Below, piece by piece: positions 1 to 11,478 of a stretch of DNA of 64,000 bases. The stretch is from positions 95,871,456 through 95,935,455 of the forward strand of contig OX328132.1 of NCBI GenBank assembly GCA_946811695.1, in the 5' to 3' direction. Origin of the DNA: Gonocerus acuteangulatus (Eukaryota; Arthropoda; Insecta; Hemiptera; Coreidae). The notes beneath the pieces were generated by a model, which was not told where the DNA came from, made no database searches, and was given only the letters and a program-made list of their open reading frames with translations. A program made the position numbers and the translations under genes. The stretch's first letter is position 1. Every line of letters starts with the position of its first letter.

Positions 1-523
1 CCTTGAAGAGTGAACAAGGAAGACACTGAAACATGGAAGGGATGGGGGTACTCCTTTTTATTGACTCCATGCCATTAAATATAATAAAATACTAATATAT
101 TAGAAGAAATAAAAGAAACCCAATTTGAATTATAACTAATTAATATTAGTCTATGCGTGTATTAGCGTATACCATAAGATAATAGTTCCTTTTCCACACT
201 TATCTCATCATTAAACTCGCTCTCAGACCACTTTCATTTGGCTATTATACTGTCAAAACTTGCCGAAAAGCTAATTAGCAGTTGCAAATGAACAGCCGCA
301 ACAAAGCAACAAAACAATTAAAAATCTGCAGTTAATTAACACTTCAAGGTTCCTTTTAATTGTCTCGAATTACCGGATATGACTGGTTGTCCTTAAATAT
401 CCCAAAGAATAGGTATACAGGATATTGTTCATCTCAAAGAAGAGGTCTGCATCTCAGCCTTGATTTTTATTTGATGTGTATCTAATTACGAATCGCGGCT
501 TTATAATCCAAAAACACTTTTAT

Positions 524-525
<2 letters not shown>
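1..525. other. unassigned AT-rich DNA
   Basis: No open frame of note, no RNA gene and no repeat shared with the rest of the window was seen here. Confidence 0.5.
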
Positions 526-575
<50 letters not shown>

Positions 576-606
576 CGCTTCGACATCTAGGCCATTAGCG
601 CCGTAT
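526..606 (-). repeat. SINE 3' tail (reverse orientation)
   Basis: A run of 46 T is followed by the reverse complement of the SINE 3' end (GGCCTAGATGTCGAAGCG read on the minus strand). The tRNA-like head is absent, so this is a 5'-truncated copy of the SINE seen complete at 46921. A near-identical tail lies at 1953. Confidence 0.75.
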
Positions 607-609
607 AAT

Positions 610-672
610 ATACGGCGCTAAAGGCGATATCTGCAACCGTTCCTGAGAAAAGTTGAATCAATGTTTTTGTAA
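610..672 (+). repeat. 63-bp duplicate of family A interior
   Basis: This segment reads the same as the stretch starting near 1094 inside the adjoining family A copy. It abuts the AGCGCGGTT start of that copy directly. It is either the left part of an older copy into which the next one inserted, or a recent local duplication. Confidence 0.6.
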
Positions 673-815
673 GTCATTATATTAGCGCGGTTACTCCCTA
701 TCTCCATAGGAGAACCCGCTTATGAGGTTGACCTCATGACGCAATCCGAAAGTGCCGACTAGAAATTTTCACGTTTCAGACCCTATAGATCACGAAAATA
801 TTGGTGGCCCAAATT

Positions 816-864
<49 letters not shown>

Positions 865-1948
865 TTGTCTGTTCGCGCTCTAGCAAGCTCAAAAATGGTC
901 CGATTTTAACGAAATTTGGTACAAAAATCTGTCGTCTAATTTGAAAGGTCCAGCAGAATCCGCCCACTAGAAGATAGTGTTTGGGGCGAAATTCGCGCAA
1001 AAAAAATCGTAACGCTTACGTTTTTGTGTTTATATGCTTGCAGGTACTTGTTTTATAGGTTTCTTAACAGTAAAAAACGAATGAAACCATTTTTAAGGCG
1101 ATATCTGCAACCGTTCCTGAGAAAAGTTGAATCAATGTTTTTGTAAGTCATTATATTTTTGTGAGTACTTAGAATCGCGGGATTCAATTGAAATATTTTC
1201 TACATCTTGGAAATTAATCCCAACTAAGATGTTTAAATTTTGGTTATATTTGGAGTTAAGGAAGTATGCGAAAAAAAAAATGTAATTAATAGACGTGAAA
1301 AGTTTTTGGATCTTCATACATTTTTCGTAAATATCTCGATAACGGTTGGGAAATCGTGCTAAGTGGAAGGTGACCATTCGAATGCTTACTAAATTCTCTA
1401 CGAAAAAGGTTCTGAAGCAATATTGGATGGGGCAACGTCAATCAGAGATATAAGCGCTTAAAACTTAAAATGTATTTGTTTTGTTGTTTTGAAAGGGGTT
1501 TTCTGTTTGTTTATCTCACTTTTTAATTGTTTTTTCTTGTTTTAAATTGCATTTATCAGAAAAATTAGTATAGTAGTAAAATAAGCTAAGAAACAGTGAA
1601 AGGTATTGGTAATAATAAGTTTGGAGTGGCTGTGGTAAACAAGATGGCTGTGGCTAATCATGATGACGTAGTTTGCTTTGAATTCTGTTGTCTATATAAC
1701 CTTCCTCATAGCCTCCAACTGAAGTTATCGTTATTTCTTATTTTATAGAAAGATTTAATCCACGACAGAATGGAATTTTATTTGCCATGAAGCACATATT
1801 TACAGTTGATTATAACAGTAAAACGAATATGCTAGTAAAACAAGATACTTAAAATGACAACGAATTTTTGGTTGTTAAGAAGAGCCTTCTCAGCAGTAGT
1901 CAAAGAGTAAGTACGTTTTCAGTACATAATTGTAATAATATGTAATAA

Positions 1949-1952
<4 letters not shown>
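673..1952 (+). repeat. family A repeat, long copy
   Basis: Non-coding interspersed repeat. It starts with AGCGCGGTTACTCCC, runs through the block ending GCCGACTAGAAA, then a long TA array (about 819-863), then conserved blocks such as GGGGCGAAATTCGCGC and CGTAACGCTTACG. It matches the copy at 28236 nearly end to end. The right end is cut off by a SINE poly-T tail. No transposase or RT frame was found, so mobilisation must rely on another element. The class is unknown. Confidence 0.7.
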
Positions 1953-1996
<44 letters not shown>

Positions 1997-2031
1997 GACG
2001 CTTCGACATCTAGGCCATTAGCGCCGTATAA
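1953..2031 (-). repeat. SINE 3' tail (reverse orientation)
   Basis: About 42 T followed by the reverse complement of the SINE tail, almost identical to the copy at 526. It sits at the truncated right end of a family A copy. Confidence 0.75.
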
Positions 2032-2102
2032 TATAAGTCTTGCTAATTGTGTTCCTCCCAACTTTTTGGAATGTAGAAATTCTGCATATTTTATAGAATA
2101 TT

Positions 2103-2235
2103 GTCTTGCAGGTATAATGGCATCTTCTGTCCTATAGGTATAATGACATCTTCTGTCTTGTAGGTATAATGACATCTTCTGTGTTATAGGAATAATGACA
2201 TCTTCTGGTATATAGTTATAATGACCTCTTCTGTC
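2103..2235. repeat. 26-bp tandem repeat
   Basis: About five units of a 26-bp motif containing GGTATAATGACATCTTCTG, starting at 2111, 2137, 2163, 2189 and about 2215, with a few substitutions each. It has no coding meaning because 26 is not a multiple of three. Confidence 0.85.
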
Positions 2236-2455
2236 TTATTATCAAAATAATATCCCAAAGTTCATGACTAATAAAATCTTGTTACTGAGAAAAATAGAAT
2301 AGGATAGTTCTGTTGCTTCAGTTACTAAATGCACGAAAGATGGCTCACTAATTATTAGCTAACCTAACATTAATACTTATTATTAGGTTAATGAATTCCG
2401 CTGAAAAATATCCCTGCTCCATCATGGATGTTTAGAAAAGGGCAATCCTCTTGAT

Positions 2456-2525
2456 AGCCCGGCGCTAATCACCTAGATGCAGATGCGCAGTAAAAAAAAA
2501 ACAAAAAAAAACAAAACAATAACAA
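2456..2525 (+). repeat. SINE 3' stub
   Basis: The block GCCCGGCGCTAAT, CCTAGATG and an A-rich tail match the 3' end of the SINE; the head is missing. The preceding text CCCTGCTCC.TCATGGATGTTTAG also occurs just before the hAT element at 4675, so the stub lies in an older repeat. Confidence 0.55.
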
Positions 2526-2849
2526 TACCAGGTTCACATTTTATAGGTAATGTGGTCCCCTTAGGCGTAATACTACCTTGTGTAGTCAATATTAAGGTAA
2601 TTTTCTCCAATTTATGTATAACAAATAAATAGATAGATAGATAAAATTCTGTATTTTGTTTGAAAAACAGTTACAGGGGTCTGGCTACAAAAAATTATAA
2701 TAGGTAAATAATAATAATAATAATAATAAAAGAAAAGAAAAAAAAACCATTTCTCAGTAGATCATAATAAATATAAATAATATAAATCTTAATCATAATA
2801 AACAGAACAGTACATTAGATAAATTTATGGAAATATAAATTACTTGCTA

Positions 2850-3230
2850 CTATTCAAAAAGCACAAACGATCTTGTCATTAGAGCTTCCATGGTGAAGCG
2901 GAAGAGTCTGAATATTGAGTCCTTATTCGAAGGTGAATGAATCAATGTGAGATTGTCTTCATCAAATTCTGGATGGATATCTTGAAGGTATGTAGTGCGG
3001 GCAGATCGGTAGATTGGGCATTCCAGGAGAAAATGGGCGAGTGTCTCGGGTTTCTGGAGGTTGCATATAGTGCAATCTAGTCCTGCGTCAATCCTGTAGG
3101 AGGTGCCTTTAAGATAAAGCCTCAACTCCGAGTCCCTTGAGAGTCTGAGCTGCTTGAGGGCTCTCTTCCATTCTATTGGTACCTCAGACTTGATGGACTG
3201 TATGATAACAAATAAATAAAGACCTTTCAA
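2850..3230 (-). pseudogene. non-LTR retrotransposon ORF2 C-terminal fragment
   Basis: The 126-residue frame carries CTIC, then H nine residues on, then C (C-x2-C-x9-H-x4-C) near residues 53-71, followed by PIYRSAR. This cysteine-histidine knuckle with a following 'CPIYR' is typical of the region after the reverse transcriptase in Jockey/R1/I-type ORF2 proteins. No RT catalytic motifs are present, so this is a 5'-truncated relic. On the minus strand a TTA-rich microsatellite follows the stop, as is common for 3' ends of such elements. The upstream part of the frame may not be genuine protein. Family assignment below 'non-LTR' is uncertain. Confidence 0.7.
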
Positions 3231-3957
3231 TTCTTTTTTTTAATTTGATTTTTAAAGGCAATTCAACCACACGAGTCATTGTTGCCTATTTGATTTTATT
3301 GGAATGTAATAATTACCCAAAATGAAAATTCAAGGCAGCAATTAGATAATACACCAACAATATTTATGTACATAGACACACTCATACACGAAACATATAC
3401 ATACAGTGCACATATACACATACATACAATTCAATTCCTTATTTCATAAGTTTTATATGGGATGTTAAAGAAACCAAAAAAATAAGTTTTAATTCTTCGA
3501 AAACAAAATGGCGGTGCAGTGTCTGATGAACGGAAACCTAGAACAAAAGTAATCTAGAAGAAAAACTAAAATTATTTTGAAAGAAGGAGGTTAAATGTAG
3601 TAAAGTACTTAAGATTTTGAAGACCTCTTTTTTCTTTTTTTTTTCGCAAATGGTGAACAATTCTTCATTTTTTATTAAAATATCCGTCGAAAATTGGCCA
3701 TGACATTGTAATAATACACAGAATCGAATTCACGCAAATATCATTAGGCATCTGCAGTTAAAATTTGAAGTTGACCGGGCGTATCGACCGATTTGAACAA
3801 CATAGTTTTGAAAGAAATCTACTTCAAAGTTTAATGTAGGGAAAAGTTCATTAAAAAAAAAAGAAAAAGGTTTTTAATTTTGAAATGTATCAGGACTTTA
3901 GTTGAAAAATCGATTTTTGGCACTTTTAAAAACCTTCCTGGCACATAAACACTCTTA
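3231..3957. other. unassigned DNA with a short dispersed motif
   Basis: Contains, near 3254-3287 in reverse orientation, a short block (GGCAACAATGACCC in sense) that recurs near 5262 and in a variant near 18600. The rest shows no gene and no recognised element. Confidence 0.4.
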
Positions 3958-4162
3958 GGGTGGGTTTACACTTGCTAGTTATTGCAGGATATTTATATCA
4001 GAGAAAAATTGCGACTAATGAAAACCCATGTAAAATGTATGTCGGCAATAAATTCTACCATGAGCAATTTATTGCAGACATACATTTTACATGGGTTTTC
4101 AATAGTCGCAATTTCTCTCTGATATAAATATCCTGCAATAACTAGCAAGTGTAAACCCACCC
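3958..4162. mobile_element. 205-bp palindromic MITE with TTA target duplication
   Basis: The two halves are near-perfect reverse complements from end to end: it starts GGGTGGGTTTACACTTGC and ends with the complement of this. TTA flanks both ends (3955-3957 and 4163-4165). The TTA duplication fits PIF/Harbinger-type mobilisation. It has no coding capacity; a transcript would fold into a single hairpin of about 95 bp. Confidence 0.85.
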
Positions 4163-4252
4163 TTAGATATCATGCTTGATTAGTTAAGGAAACATTTAAG
4201 CCCATAAAAAAGAAAATGGTATAAAGAAAGTTACAAGATAGTATTACTTCTT

Positions 4253-4660
4253 AATAAACATCGTTTTTGTAATATTTTCTCAATTCAAAGCCTAATCTAG
4301 GGGATCTGGAACTTGGACCTTTCTTGTCGGCCCTTCCGTATTTCTTCATGACGTTGACGTCAGAAGAGGGTTTGCAGCCTAAGAAGCGAACGAGGAAACG
4401 CCCTAAAAACAAGTGATTGCGGGAGGACAGACAGTCAGTGGGAGGAAGTGCTTGAGTCGCTATGTCAAGGACAGTGCGGTCTAGGGATATCGTGAAGGTT
4501 GTTTCTCCGGAGCCCGCGTTATTACAGTCCGCCTTGAGTACGGTGTAGTATTTTAGGCACTTAGGGAGGATTCAGGTATTGGGTTGGAAGCCCGCTTTGT
4601 GCAGGTTGACTTCCTTCAGTGTTTGGATCGCTGATGTCCCTGCTCCACCATGGATGTTTA
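4253..4660 (-). pseudogene. unidentified degenerate reading frame
   Basis: One minus-strand frame stays open for about 75 codons up to the TAA at 4253 and, upstream of an internal TGA, for about 40 more codons to the edge of the hAT insertion. The peptide has a mixed, protein-like composition (FLGRFLVRFLGC, KKYGRADKK). If the hAT element and one target duplication are removed, the frame continues a little upstream. I do not recognise the family. It could be a remnant of a transposon protein or a chance frame; GC content is higher than in the surroundings. Confidence 0.25.
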
Positions 4661-4674
4661 GGAAGGCTGACAAC

Positions 4675-4996
4675 TAGAGATGGATGATCTGAATCGATCT
4701 TTTGACAGATCGATCTTTTTAACACTATATATAGATTTTTTTAATCGATCTCCAAGGGCCGATCTTTTTGAAGAATCGATCTCAAGGCCGATCGTTTTAA
4801 AGAATCGATCTCCTAGGGCCGATCTTTTTAAAGAATCGATCTCCAAGGTCCGTTCATTTAAAGAATCGATCTATCTAGAATACCGTAAAATAAAGTGTTT
4901 TTTTTTTCAAAAAAAAGGTGAAACATTTATACATTTTGAAGGGAAACCAGAGTGCATTTGTGCTTTTGAGTGTGTGTGTACATATATGGATATGTA

Positions 4997-5066
<70 letters not shown>

Positions 5067-5919
5067 AATGTATTTATGTATATCAGGTTATAGTATTTTT
5101 TTAAGAAGTGTGTTCTATTATTTCTTAATCTTTATATATATTGATATATAAATTCGCTTTCAAATGAAAATACTGATACAAAAATTCTGATCTGACGAAA
5201 TATTCTGATGCAAATATTACCTTTTGCTACATGTGGAACTTTAATAACTCTTGTAAATAGGCAACAATGACCCAAGTGGTTGAAATGCCTTTAAAACTTT
5301 AAAAAGAAAAAAAAAAAGTGTTTTTTTCATTTCAAATATTCAAATATTAATCTCACATCTTGTTACTCAATCGTTTCTATTCTTTATTCTTTATATTTAC
5401 AGAACAGTGTCCTATGTCCAGTAACAGACTTTTAATACAACAATAACATTATTCAACGACTCAATACATTCCATTTATCCAACGAGATAGAAGAACGTAT
5501 TATAATAAAAATAAGGTTTCAAACTTAATTTGTATAACCATTTTTCTCCATTATTATTATTTTAATATATTTTTTCTCGTTTGTTGAACATGTATATGTA
5601 ATAATACCCATATATTTTAATATGATGTAACAGTAGTAGTTTCATTATATATTATTTTTGATGAAAAATAGTCTAACATTTTTCTACTGTTAGGTTAAAG
5701 ATATATTTTTCATAATATTATTAAGTATTCAAATCGACTTATTTAGGTCGTTTTCTTAGGTAATTGTAAGTAATCATGAAAACGATCCATTTTGAAGATC
5801 GATCTTATGAGCGTAGAAGATCGATCTTTTGAGTCGTCTGAACTCGCCGATCTTTTTTTTAATCGATCTTTTCATTTCGATTCGAATCGATTAAAAAGAT
5901 CGAGAATCGCCCATCACTA
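4675..5919. mobile_element. non-autonomous hAT element
   Basis: Starts TAGAGATGG and ends CCATCACTA, the typical hAT terminus. An 8-bp target duplication flanks it, CTGACAAC on the left and GTGACAAC on the right (7 of 8). Both subterminal regions are built of repeated GATCTTTTT/AATCGATCT units, about 35 bp apart on the left (4690-4880) and denser on the right (5780-5900); such repeats are where hAT transposases bind. The interior holds a TG/TA microsatellite and no transposase frame. It was inserted into the frame described at 4253-4660. Confidence 0.85.
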
Positions 5920-5927
5920 GTGACAAC

Positions 5928-7497
5928 CTATGGAGTGAACGACAGCAGCCCCATCACAACATTGGCAGCGTCATTCCATGTCACGGATGCCTAACGTCTA
6001 AATTAAGAAGTGCATTCCGATGCCCGGTTATTCAATCATCGTCTGTACATATTAACCACATTATTCTATAAATTTACACTGATGGTGACACTATTTTTCA
6101 CTATGTATTCTATGTGGAGGAAGGCCAAATTTAATTAACTACTCCTGATTCTTCAATAAGTGCACTTAGCATACAAATCACAGCCTCAACCTTAGAGAAC
6201 CTTCTGAGGCAGAGGTTAATAGCAAAATAAGGGATTATTGAAAAATTCACATTTTTTTTTTTTTTTTTTAATTATTGGGAATTTTTTTTTATGATTTAAA
6301 ATTTGTTATACCTTCCATAACTGGTTATTTAAGTGTACCGCTAAAAGTTATGCCAGCTATGAAACTCTGGGTTATATGCAGATCCACCGTGTAAAATAAA
6401 AATTAAAAAAAAGATCATAGTGCCATATTCACTCAAGTTCTCAGCTAATCAGGTCAAAGGAAGAAACTGAGGGTCAATAGAGTTCACCAGGGGGGTAGAA
6501 TAACTTCACCTTCGACGTCTACGATTATTACTTGAATAATAGTTGTATTGGTATGTTTTTAGCTACAACTTATCTAACACATGTTACCCTACGTTAGAAA
6601 ATATTATAAATAAAGGCGAAGGAGAGCATTTAAAAATCTGTACTGCAGGAGCTAAAGTGGCTAGCCAAATTCCTTACTTTTCACAATGACATATATGTTT
6701 ATAATGGAACGAACTAATGTAAATGGCGTACATATTTAGGTTAGATATAGAAAATATTTTTGACTTTATCTCGGGCATATGTTAAAACGATAGTAATGTG
6801 AGGGAAGCAAAATTTAAGGTTACAGCTTGCTCAAATGAAGTTAACGCATACAGAGAGCTAATGGCCTCGGCAGCCGATGCAATAAAAAAAAAAGTTCAGG
6901 TAAACGGTGCCATAAGTTTTGAAAGCGTTGATTTCTTTTAGCTCTCTGCTCTCGTTCATTACCTGATCCAGCGATTGTTGTCGTTTTATTAGTATGTATT
7001 AATGGATAATGAACTGCCGAACCTTTACAAACAACTAAACAAAACAAAAACTCTAGAAGGAATCTCAAAGACTTGTGAACGTTGGCACCCTAGTATTCTT
7101 ATCACTTGTTTGACAATAAATAAGATATGTTTGTCATTACTTATTCCAATGTTTAACATTGAAACAATGATAAATAAGCCGTCAAATGTTTTGCTAACTG
7201 GACACTTTCCTACATAAATGTTTATAAAACGTCTACTCTGAGTTTTTTTTTAAGCCTTGGCTTTTTAGTGAAACTTTTTTGCCTTCTTATCCAAGTACGT
7301 AATAAAACGCTGGGCGATTTACTAACAACTGTTTTTATTTGAACGTTTTCTTTGAAAAAGACCTTATATAAAAGAAAGAAAATATATCTAAAAAGTTCGT
7401 GAGAAAGAATAATACATTTTGTACATTAGATTTTTTTTTATTTGTGTTCTTTTCTGAGCGACTTATTCCAAATATACATACATACACCAACGCACAA

Positions 7498-7498
<1 letters not shown>
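5928..7498. other. unassigned DNA
   Basis: Several short frames exist (for example near 6841-7217), but none shows a recognisable domain or conserved motif. No repeat family was recognised apart from short homopolymer runs. Confidence 0.4.

Positions 7499-7555
<57 letters not shown>
7499..7555. repeat. TA microsatellite
   Basis: An almost pure TA run with one interruption. Confidence 0.95.
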
Positions 7556-7560
<5 letters not shown>

Positions 7561-7740
7561 GGTATTGTTAAAAAAAAATCTGAAAGAGGATTATATTATA
7601 ATAACAAACATAAGAACTAATAATACTTTATGAACATTAGGATTTTTTTCAAGTTTTCTACAATGAATACTGGTTTTAATCTAAAACCCATAATGAAACC
7701 CCAGCTTACAACGCACCCCCAAGATTGCTTCGTTTAGTTA

Positions 7741-7743
7741 GAA

Positions 7744-7774
<31 letters not shown>

Positions 7775-7866
7775 TATTTATTTATGAGCATCCATGCGCA
7801 TCTAAGCCGTTTCGCTCTAAACAGTTATTGCATATATACATCTAAAAACAAATGGTATACATCTAA

Positions 7867-7902
<36 letters not shown>

Positions 7903-8045
7903 TACATCTATCATTATACATCTATAAACAAATGATATATAGAAATGACAATATATTTACATCTAAAACCGAATGGTATATACAAATGACAATATATATA
8001 CATCTAAAGACAAATGGTATACATATATACATTTAAAAACAAACA

Positions 8046-8085
<40 letters not shown>

Positions 8086-8100
8086 AAATGGTATTATTTA
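7741..8100. repeat. imperfect ATACATCTAAA array with TA runs
   Basis: After a 30-T run, the motif TACATCTAAAAACAAATGGTA recurs in variant form at least six times, separated by TA runs. It is a degenerate minisatellite and not coding. Confidence 0.75.
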
Positions 8101-9614
8101 TATACATCTGGTTGATCAATCGGATTACAGAATTAGACATAGTTACTAATTCATTCATTACATGTTATCGTTCTTTACAGTTTAGTTAGAACAGTATTTG
8201 CGTTTATAGCAATAATAGATGAATGAAGAAAATGCAAGAAACACACTCATAATCTATTAAAAAGTAAATTCGCGAAATAAGAAAATTACTAATTTTACTT
8301 TTTGGGCAATTTATTGACTCCAACGGCCAACCTAAGGAAGATGATTAAAACGAATTATAATGTATAAATTTTATGTTTGGAAAAAATTTTGATTCTGAAA
8401 TAGAATCAAATATTCTTATAATAATACAATTTATATTTTTCATATTCTGACCTCAGCATTTGGGCCAAAAGCTTGATAACCAAGGAATAAATGTTTCTGT
8501 GACGAGTAATTGTTTTAATTGAGAGTGCTTAATGATACCCCGTCCGTTCAGATTATTTCATTTAGGTAGAACAGTATGTGCAATAATAATATTTAAAACA
8601 TTGATGATATTGGCCTTCATAAAGGTAATAAATACTAGGTGAGAAGTTATTGACAGGTGGTCCCCTGCACCTTTCATTGATCTGTCTGGTTGTCAGGGCA
8701 ACTGTTGCTAGGATGCAGCGGTCTGAACCTCAACCTAATACCACTTGTCCTAGGATCTGTCATATTGGATGGGGCTTTCATTATTCAATATCTAACTCAT
8801 ACACATGCATAAATATATAATTTACAGAAATATTACAGTCTACAATCATGTGTATTATGTAATTTGATACAGGTAGCTTGACCACGCCTCAGGTGTCCAC
8901 TGTTGTCAGCCGAATACCTTCCTTGTTAGGAAGGATTCTAGGATGACCCTGAATTTACCTTACCCCATCCAATCACTAGGAGGGAGGATTGGAGGCGAAT
9001 GAGACCTGTGATATTCTGAGGAGAGAAAATATCCATCGATATCACTCTCAATTAATATAATTAGATTGAATTTCGATCACTCTGCCACGAAGATCTCTTC
9101 AATGCCTTAGAAGATCTCTGACCACTTTCTGTTAAGACGTGGTGGTGAGGAAGGATGATTGGTGCTGGATAAGGATTGGGCTATAGGATTAGGATGATTG
9201 ATTAGTTTACTATGGAAATATGAGAAGCGGCTAGGGATTATATCTTGGACAAATGGTATATTTAGGTTTTTATGGAGGGGCAAGTTGATTAAAATATATT
9301 TTTCATGTGCAAAGGCACATCCCCCCCTTCACCAGCAGCATTCAGCAGTACTTCACAGGTGTTTCTATGTTGCAGTGATATTTCTGTCGCCATTCAGGAT
9401 AACAAAAAGTTCTGCTCGTTCACATAGGGGAAACTTAACTGCTTTTCACACAAGAAAACGCTGATTTTCTTCGGGATCGGATGGACCGGGTGTATAGGTA
9501 CACTATTGTTGCACAGCAGGTCATGTCAGGTGTTGTTGTTGTTGTAGGTCATGTAGTGGAACTGATCTTAATCAAAACCAGTTTTATGATGTTTCGGGGC
9601 TCAGAGGAAGCCAT
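8101..9614. other. unassigned DNA
   Basis: Nothing recognised. The part near 8640-9180 is somewhat richer in GC, with GGAAGGATT-like words, but has no supported frame. Confidence 0.35.
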
Positions 9615-10060
9615 TTTAGCGAGTTTCCTCCTTCCCTCCATAGGGAGGAAATACACTTATGACGTCGACCTGATGATGTATTCTGGAAGTACCGACTAAA
9701 ACATTTCACGTTTTAGAGCTTGTTGGCTACATTTAGAGTTAAGTAAGTATTAGAAAATAAATTAGCTTAACATACATGAGTAGGTTTGGAATTTCCGTAT
9801 ATTTCTTAAATGTCTCGAAAACGGTTGTGAAATCATGGTAAGTAGAAGGAACCATTCGAAACCTCACTAAATATTCTACGAAAACGGATCTGAAGTAATT
9901 TTCAATAGGACGGACATCTAAGTGATTACATTTTCGAAAGTGTTGGTTGCAGTATTCTTTTTACCTTTAACAGTAAAATAATATTCTGGTAAAACGCCTT
10001 AAATACGAAAAGGTTTTATATTTATTAAAATTTTTTGTATCGACTAGCAGAGCCTTCCTT
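9615..10060 (+). repeat. family A repeat, partial copy
   Basis: Starts TTAGCGAGTTTCCTCC and follows the family A order through GTACCGACTAAAA, then jumps to the later blocks (TCTCGAAAACGGTTGTGAAATC). The TA array and the middle are deleted. Divergence is higher than between the two long copies. Confidence 0.65.
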
Positions 10061-10187
10061 ACGAATGAGGAAAAAGGCGGATTAAGTAATCTCAAATACA
10101 ATACAATTTCACCACATTCTTTTCATTCAATTTTCCTAACTTTCCTACATCTCTCGTCGTGGCCCTGCTGGTGAATGGATTTCCCAT

Positions 10188-10345
10188 GGGTGTATATAGG
10201 GGGGGGGGGCTGAGGGGGCTACAGCCCACCCCAAAATTTTGATTTATCGGTAAAAATGTGTCATAAAAACCTCAAAAATAAATTAAATAAGATCAGAAAA
10301 AATATTTTTTGGGAGTATCATTGCGTTTATACCCCCCAAAAATGT
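10188..10345 (+). repeat. family B repeat (G-run repeat)
   Basis: Begins TATATAGGGGGG and contains TCATAAAAACCTCAAAAATA and TTAAATAAGATCAGA. The same order of blocks recurs at 30756 and, inverted, at 34788. No coding capacity. Confidence 0.6.
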
Positions 10346-11194
10346 AAATATTATCAATATAAGAGAAAATTTCTTACAGTGACATAAAAACATCGCTAAT
10401 ATTTATCTCGAAGCAATCCCAGAAAAATGACTATTATTTGATGATAAGGTATCATATTATCGCTAGGTACCACAACGATTAGTAAACTATAAGAGAAAAC
10501 TATAAAATTAATCTTTATTAGGATAAAGCTATGATAACAGCTTGGTCAGTACACCAAAACAAACCGCATATCTTCATTATTGACAAGATAGGAAATAAGG
10601 CGGATACAATCCTAGTTGCAAAACCGTATAACAATCATATCAGGAAATGATAAGAAGAAAATCTGTGAATGATCTGTGGCTATTTAAATAAGATATCCGT
10701 ACGATCTAGAATTGTGTAGGGATCACTATTGTGATTTGAATTAATGGTTAAATATAGAATATCGTTATCAGCGTAATAAATATAATTGCAGCTTTCAATT
10801 GAAATAATAAAATTATATTACTATATTCATAAAATTGACTGAAGGTGAAGTGATAAACTAAAATAAAATCACATTTAAGTACTATACAAATTTTTGTTAT
10901 AAAAATTGCCATTTCTTTATTTAGCGTTTTTTTTTTTTTTTTCTATTTTTCATAATGTGCATGTTTTCTTTTATTTTATGCGGTAAACTGAAAGGTCTTG
11001 ATAAGAGCTACAACATTGGTACTTTGCAATTTTGCGATATCTATAGGGGTTGAAACAAATAAAAATATTTTATTTTTGGCTGGTATAGACGGGACACCCT
11101 GTGTGTGTGTATATATACATATACATATACATATATATGTATATATATATATATATAAATATATTATTTATTCTTGTAGATGACCCCAAATATC
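10346..11194. other. unassigned AT-rich DNA
   Basis: No gene seen; ends in a TG/TA microsatellite (about 11100-11165). Confidence 0.4.
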
Positions 11195-11424
11195 TAAATT
11201 CATTTTGATCTTAGGAGGCATGGGGTCGTTAAAGAAGTTAATGCTAAGTATTAAGCCAGACTCCAGAGGGAGTACATGGTAACGAGTGGACTTCCTAGCA
11301 AGAAATGCCCCTGAAGAGGTGCGAAAAAAATATGCACGAAACATGTCGGGCCTATTAAATAAAGTAGTATGAAGACAAGATGACTGCTTTAACGACCCCA
11401 TTCCTCCTATGATCAAAAAAAAGA

Positions 11425-11429
<5 letters not shown>
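11195..11429 (+). mobile_element. inverted-repeat unit with hammerhead-like motif (copy 1)
   Basis: Arms of about 40 bases (11195-11234 and 11387-11429) are inverted copies, sharing ATGGGGTCGTTAAAG and GATC.TAGGAGG. The unit lies between two TA arrays. A hammerhead-like fold sits 35 bases before the right arm, the same layout as at 48541. No protein is encoded. No clear target duplication is visible because the flanks are TA-rich. Position of the ribozyme-like motif next to a terminal repeat recalls Penelope-like element termini, which is an inference. Confidence 0.6.
11307..11351 (+). ncRNA. hammerhead-ribozyme-like motif
   Basis: Order on the plus strand: GCCC (stem I), CTGAAGA (core), a G, then GTGC...GCAC (stem II), GAAA, then CATGTC ending in GTC, then GGGC pairing back to GCCC. 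All invariant hammerhead bases (CUGANGA, GAAA, UH at the cleavage site) are present. One extra base precedes stem II and stem III is very short, so activity is uncertain. Confidence 0.5.
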
Positions 11430-11478
<49 letters not shown>

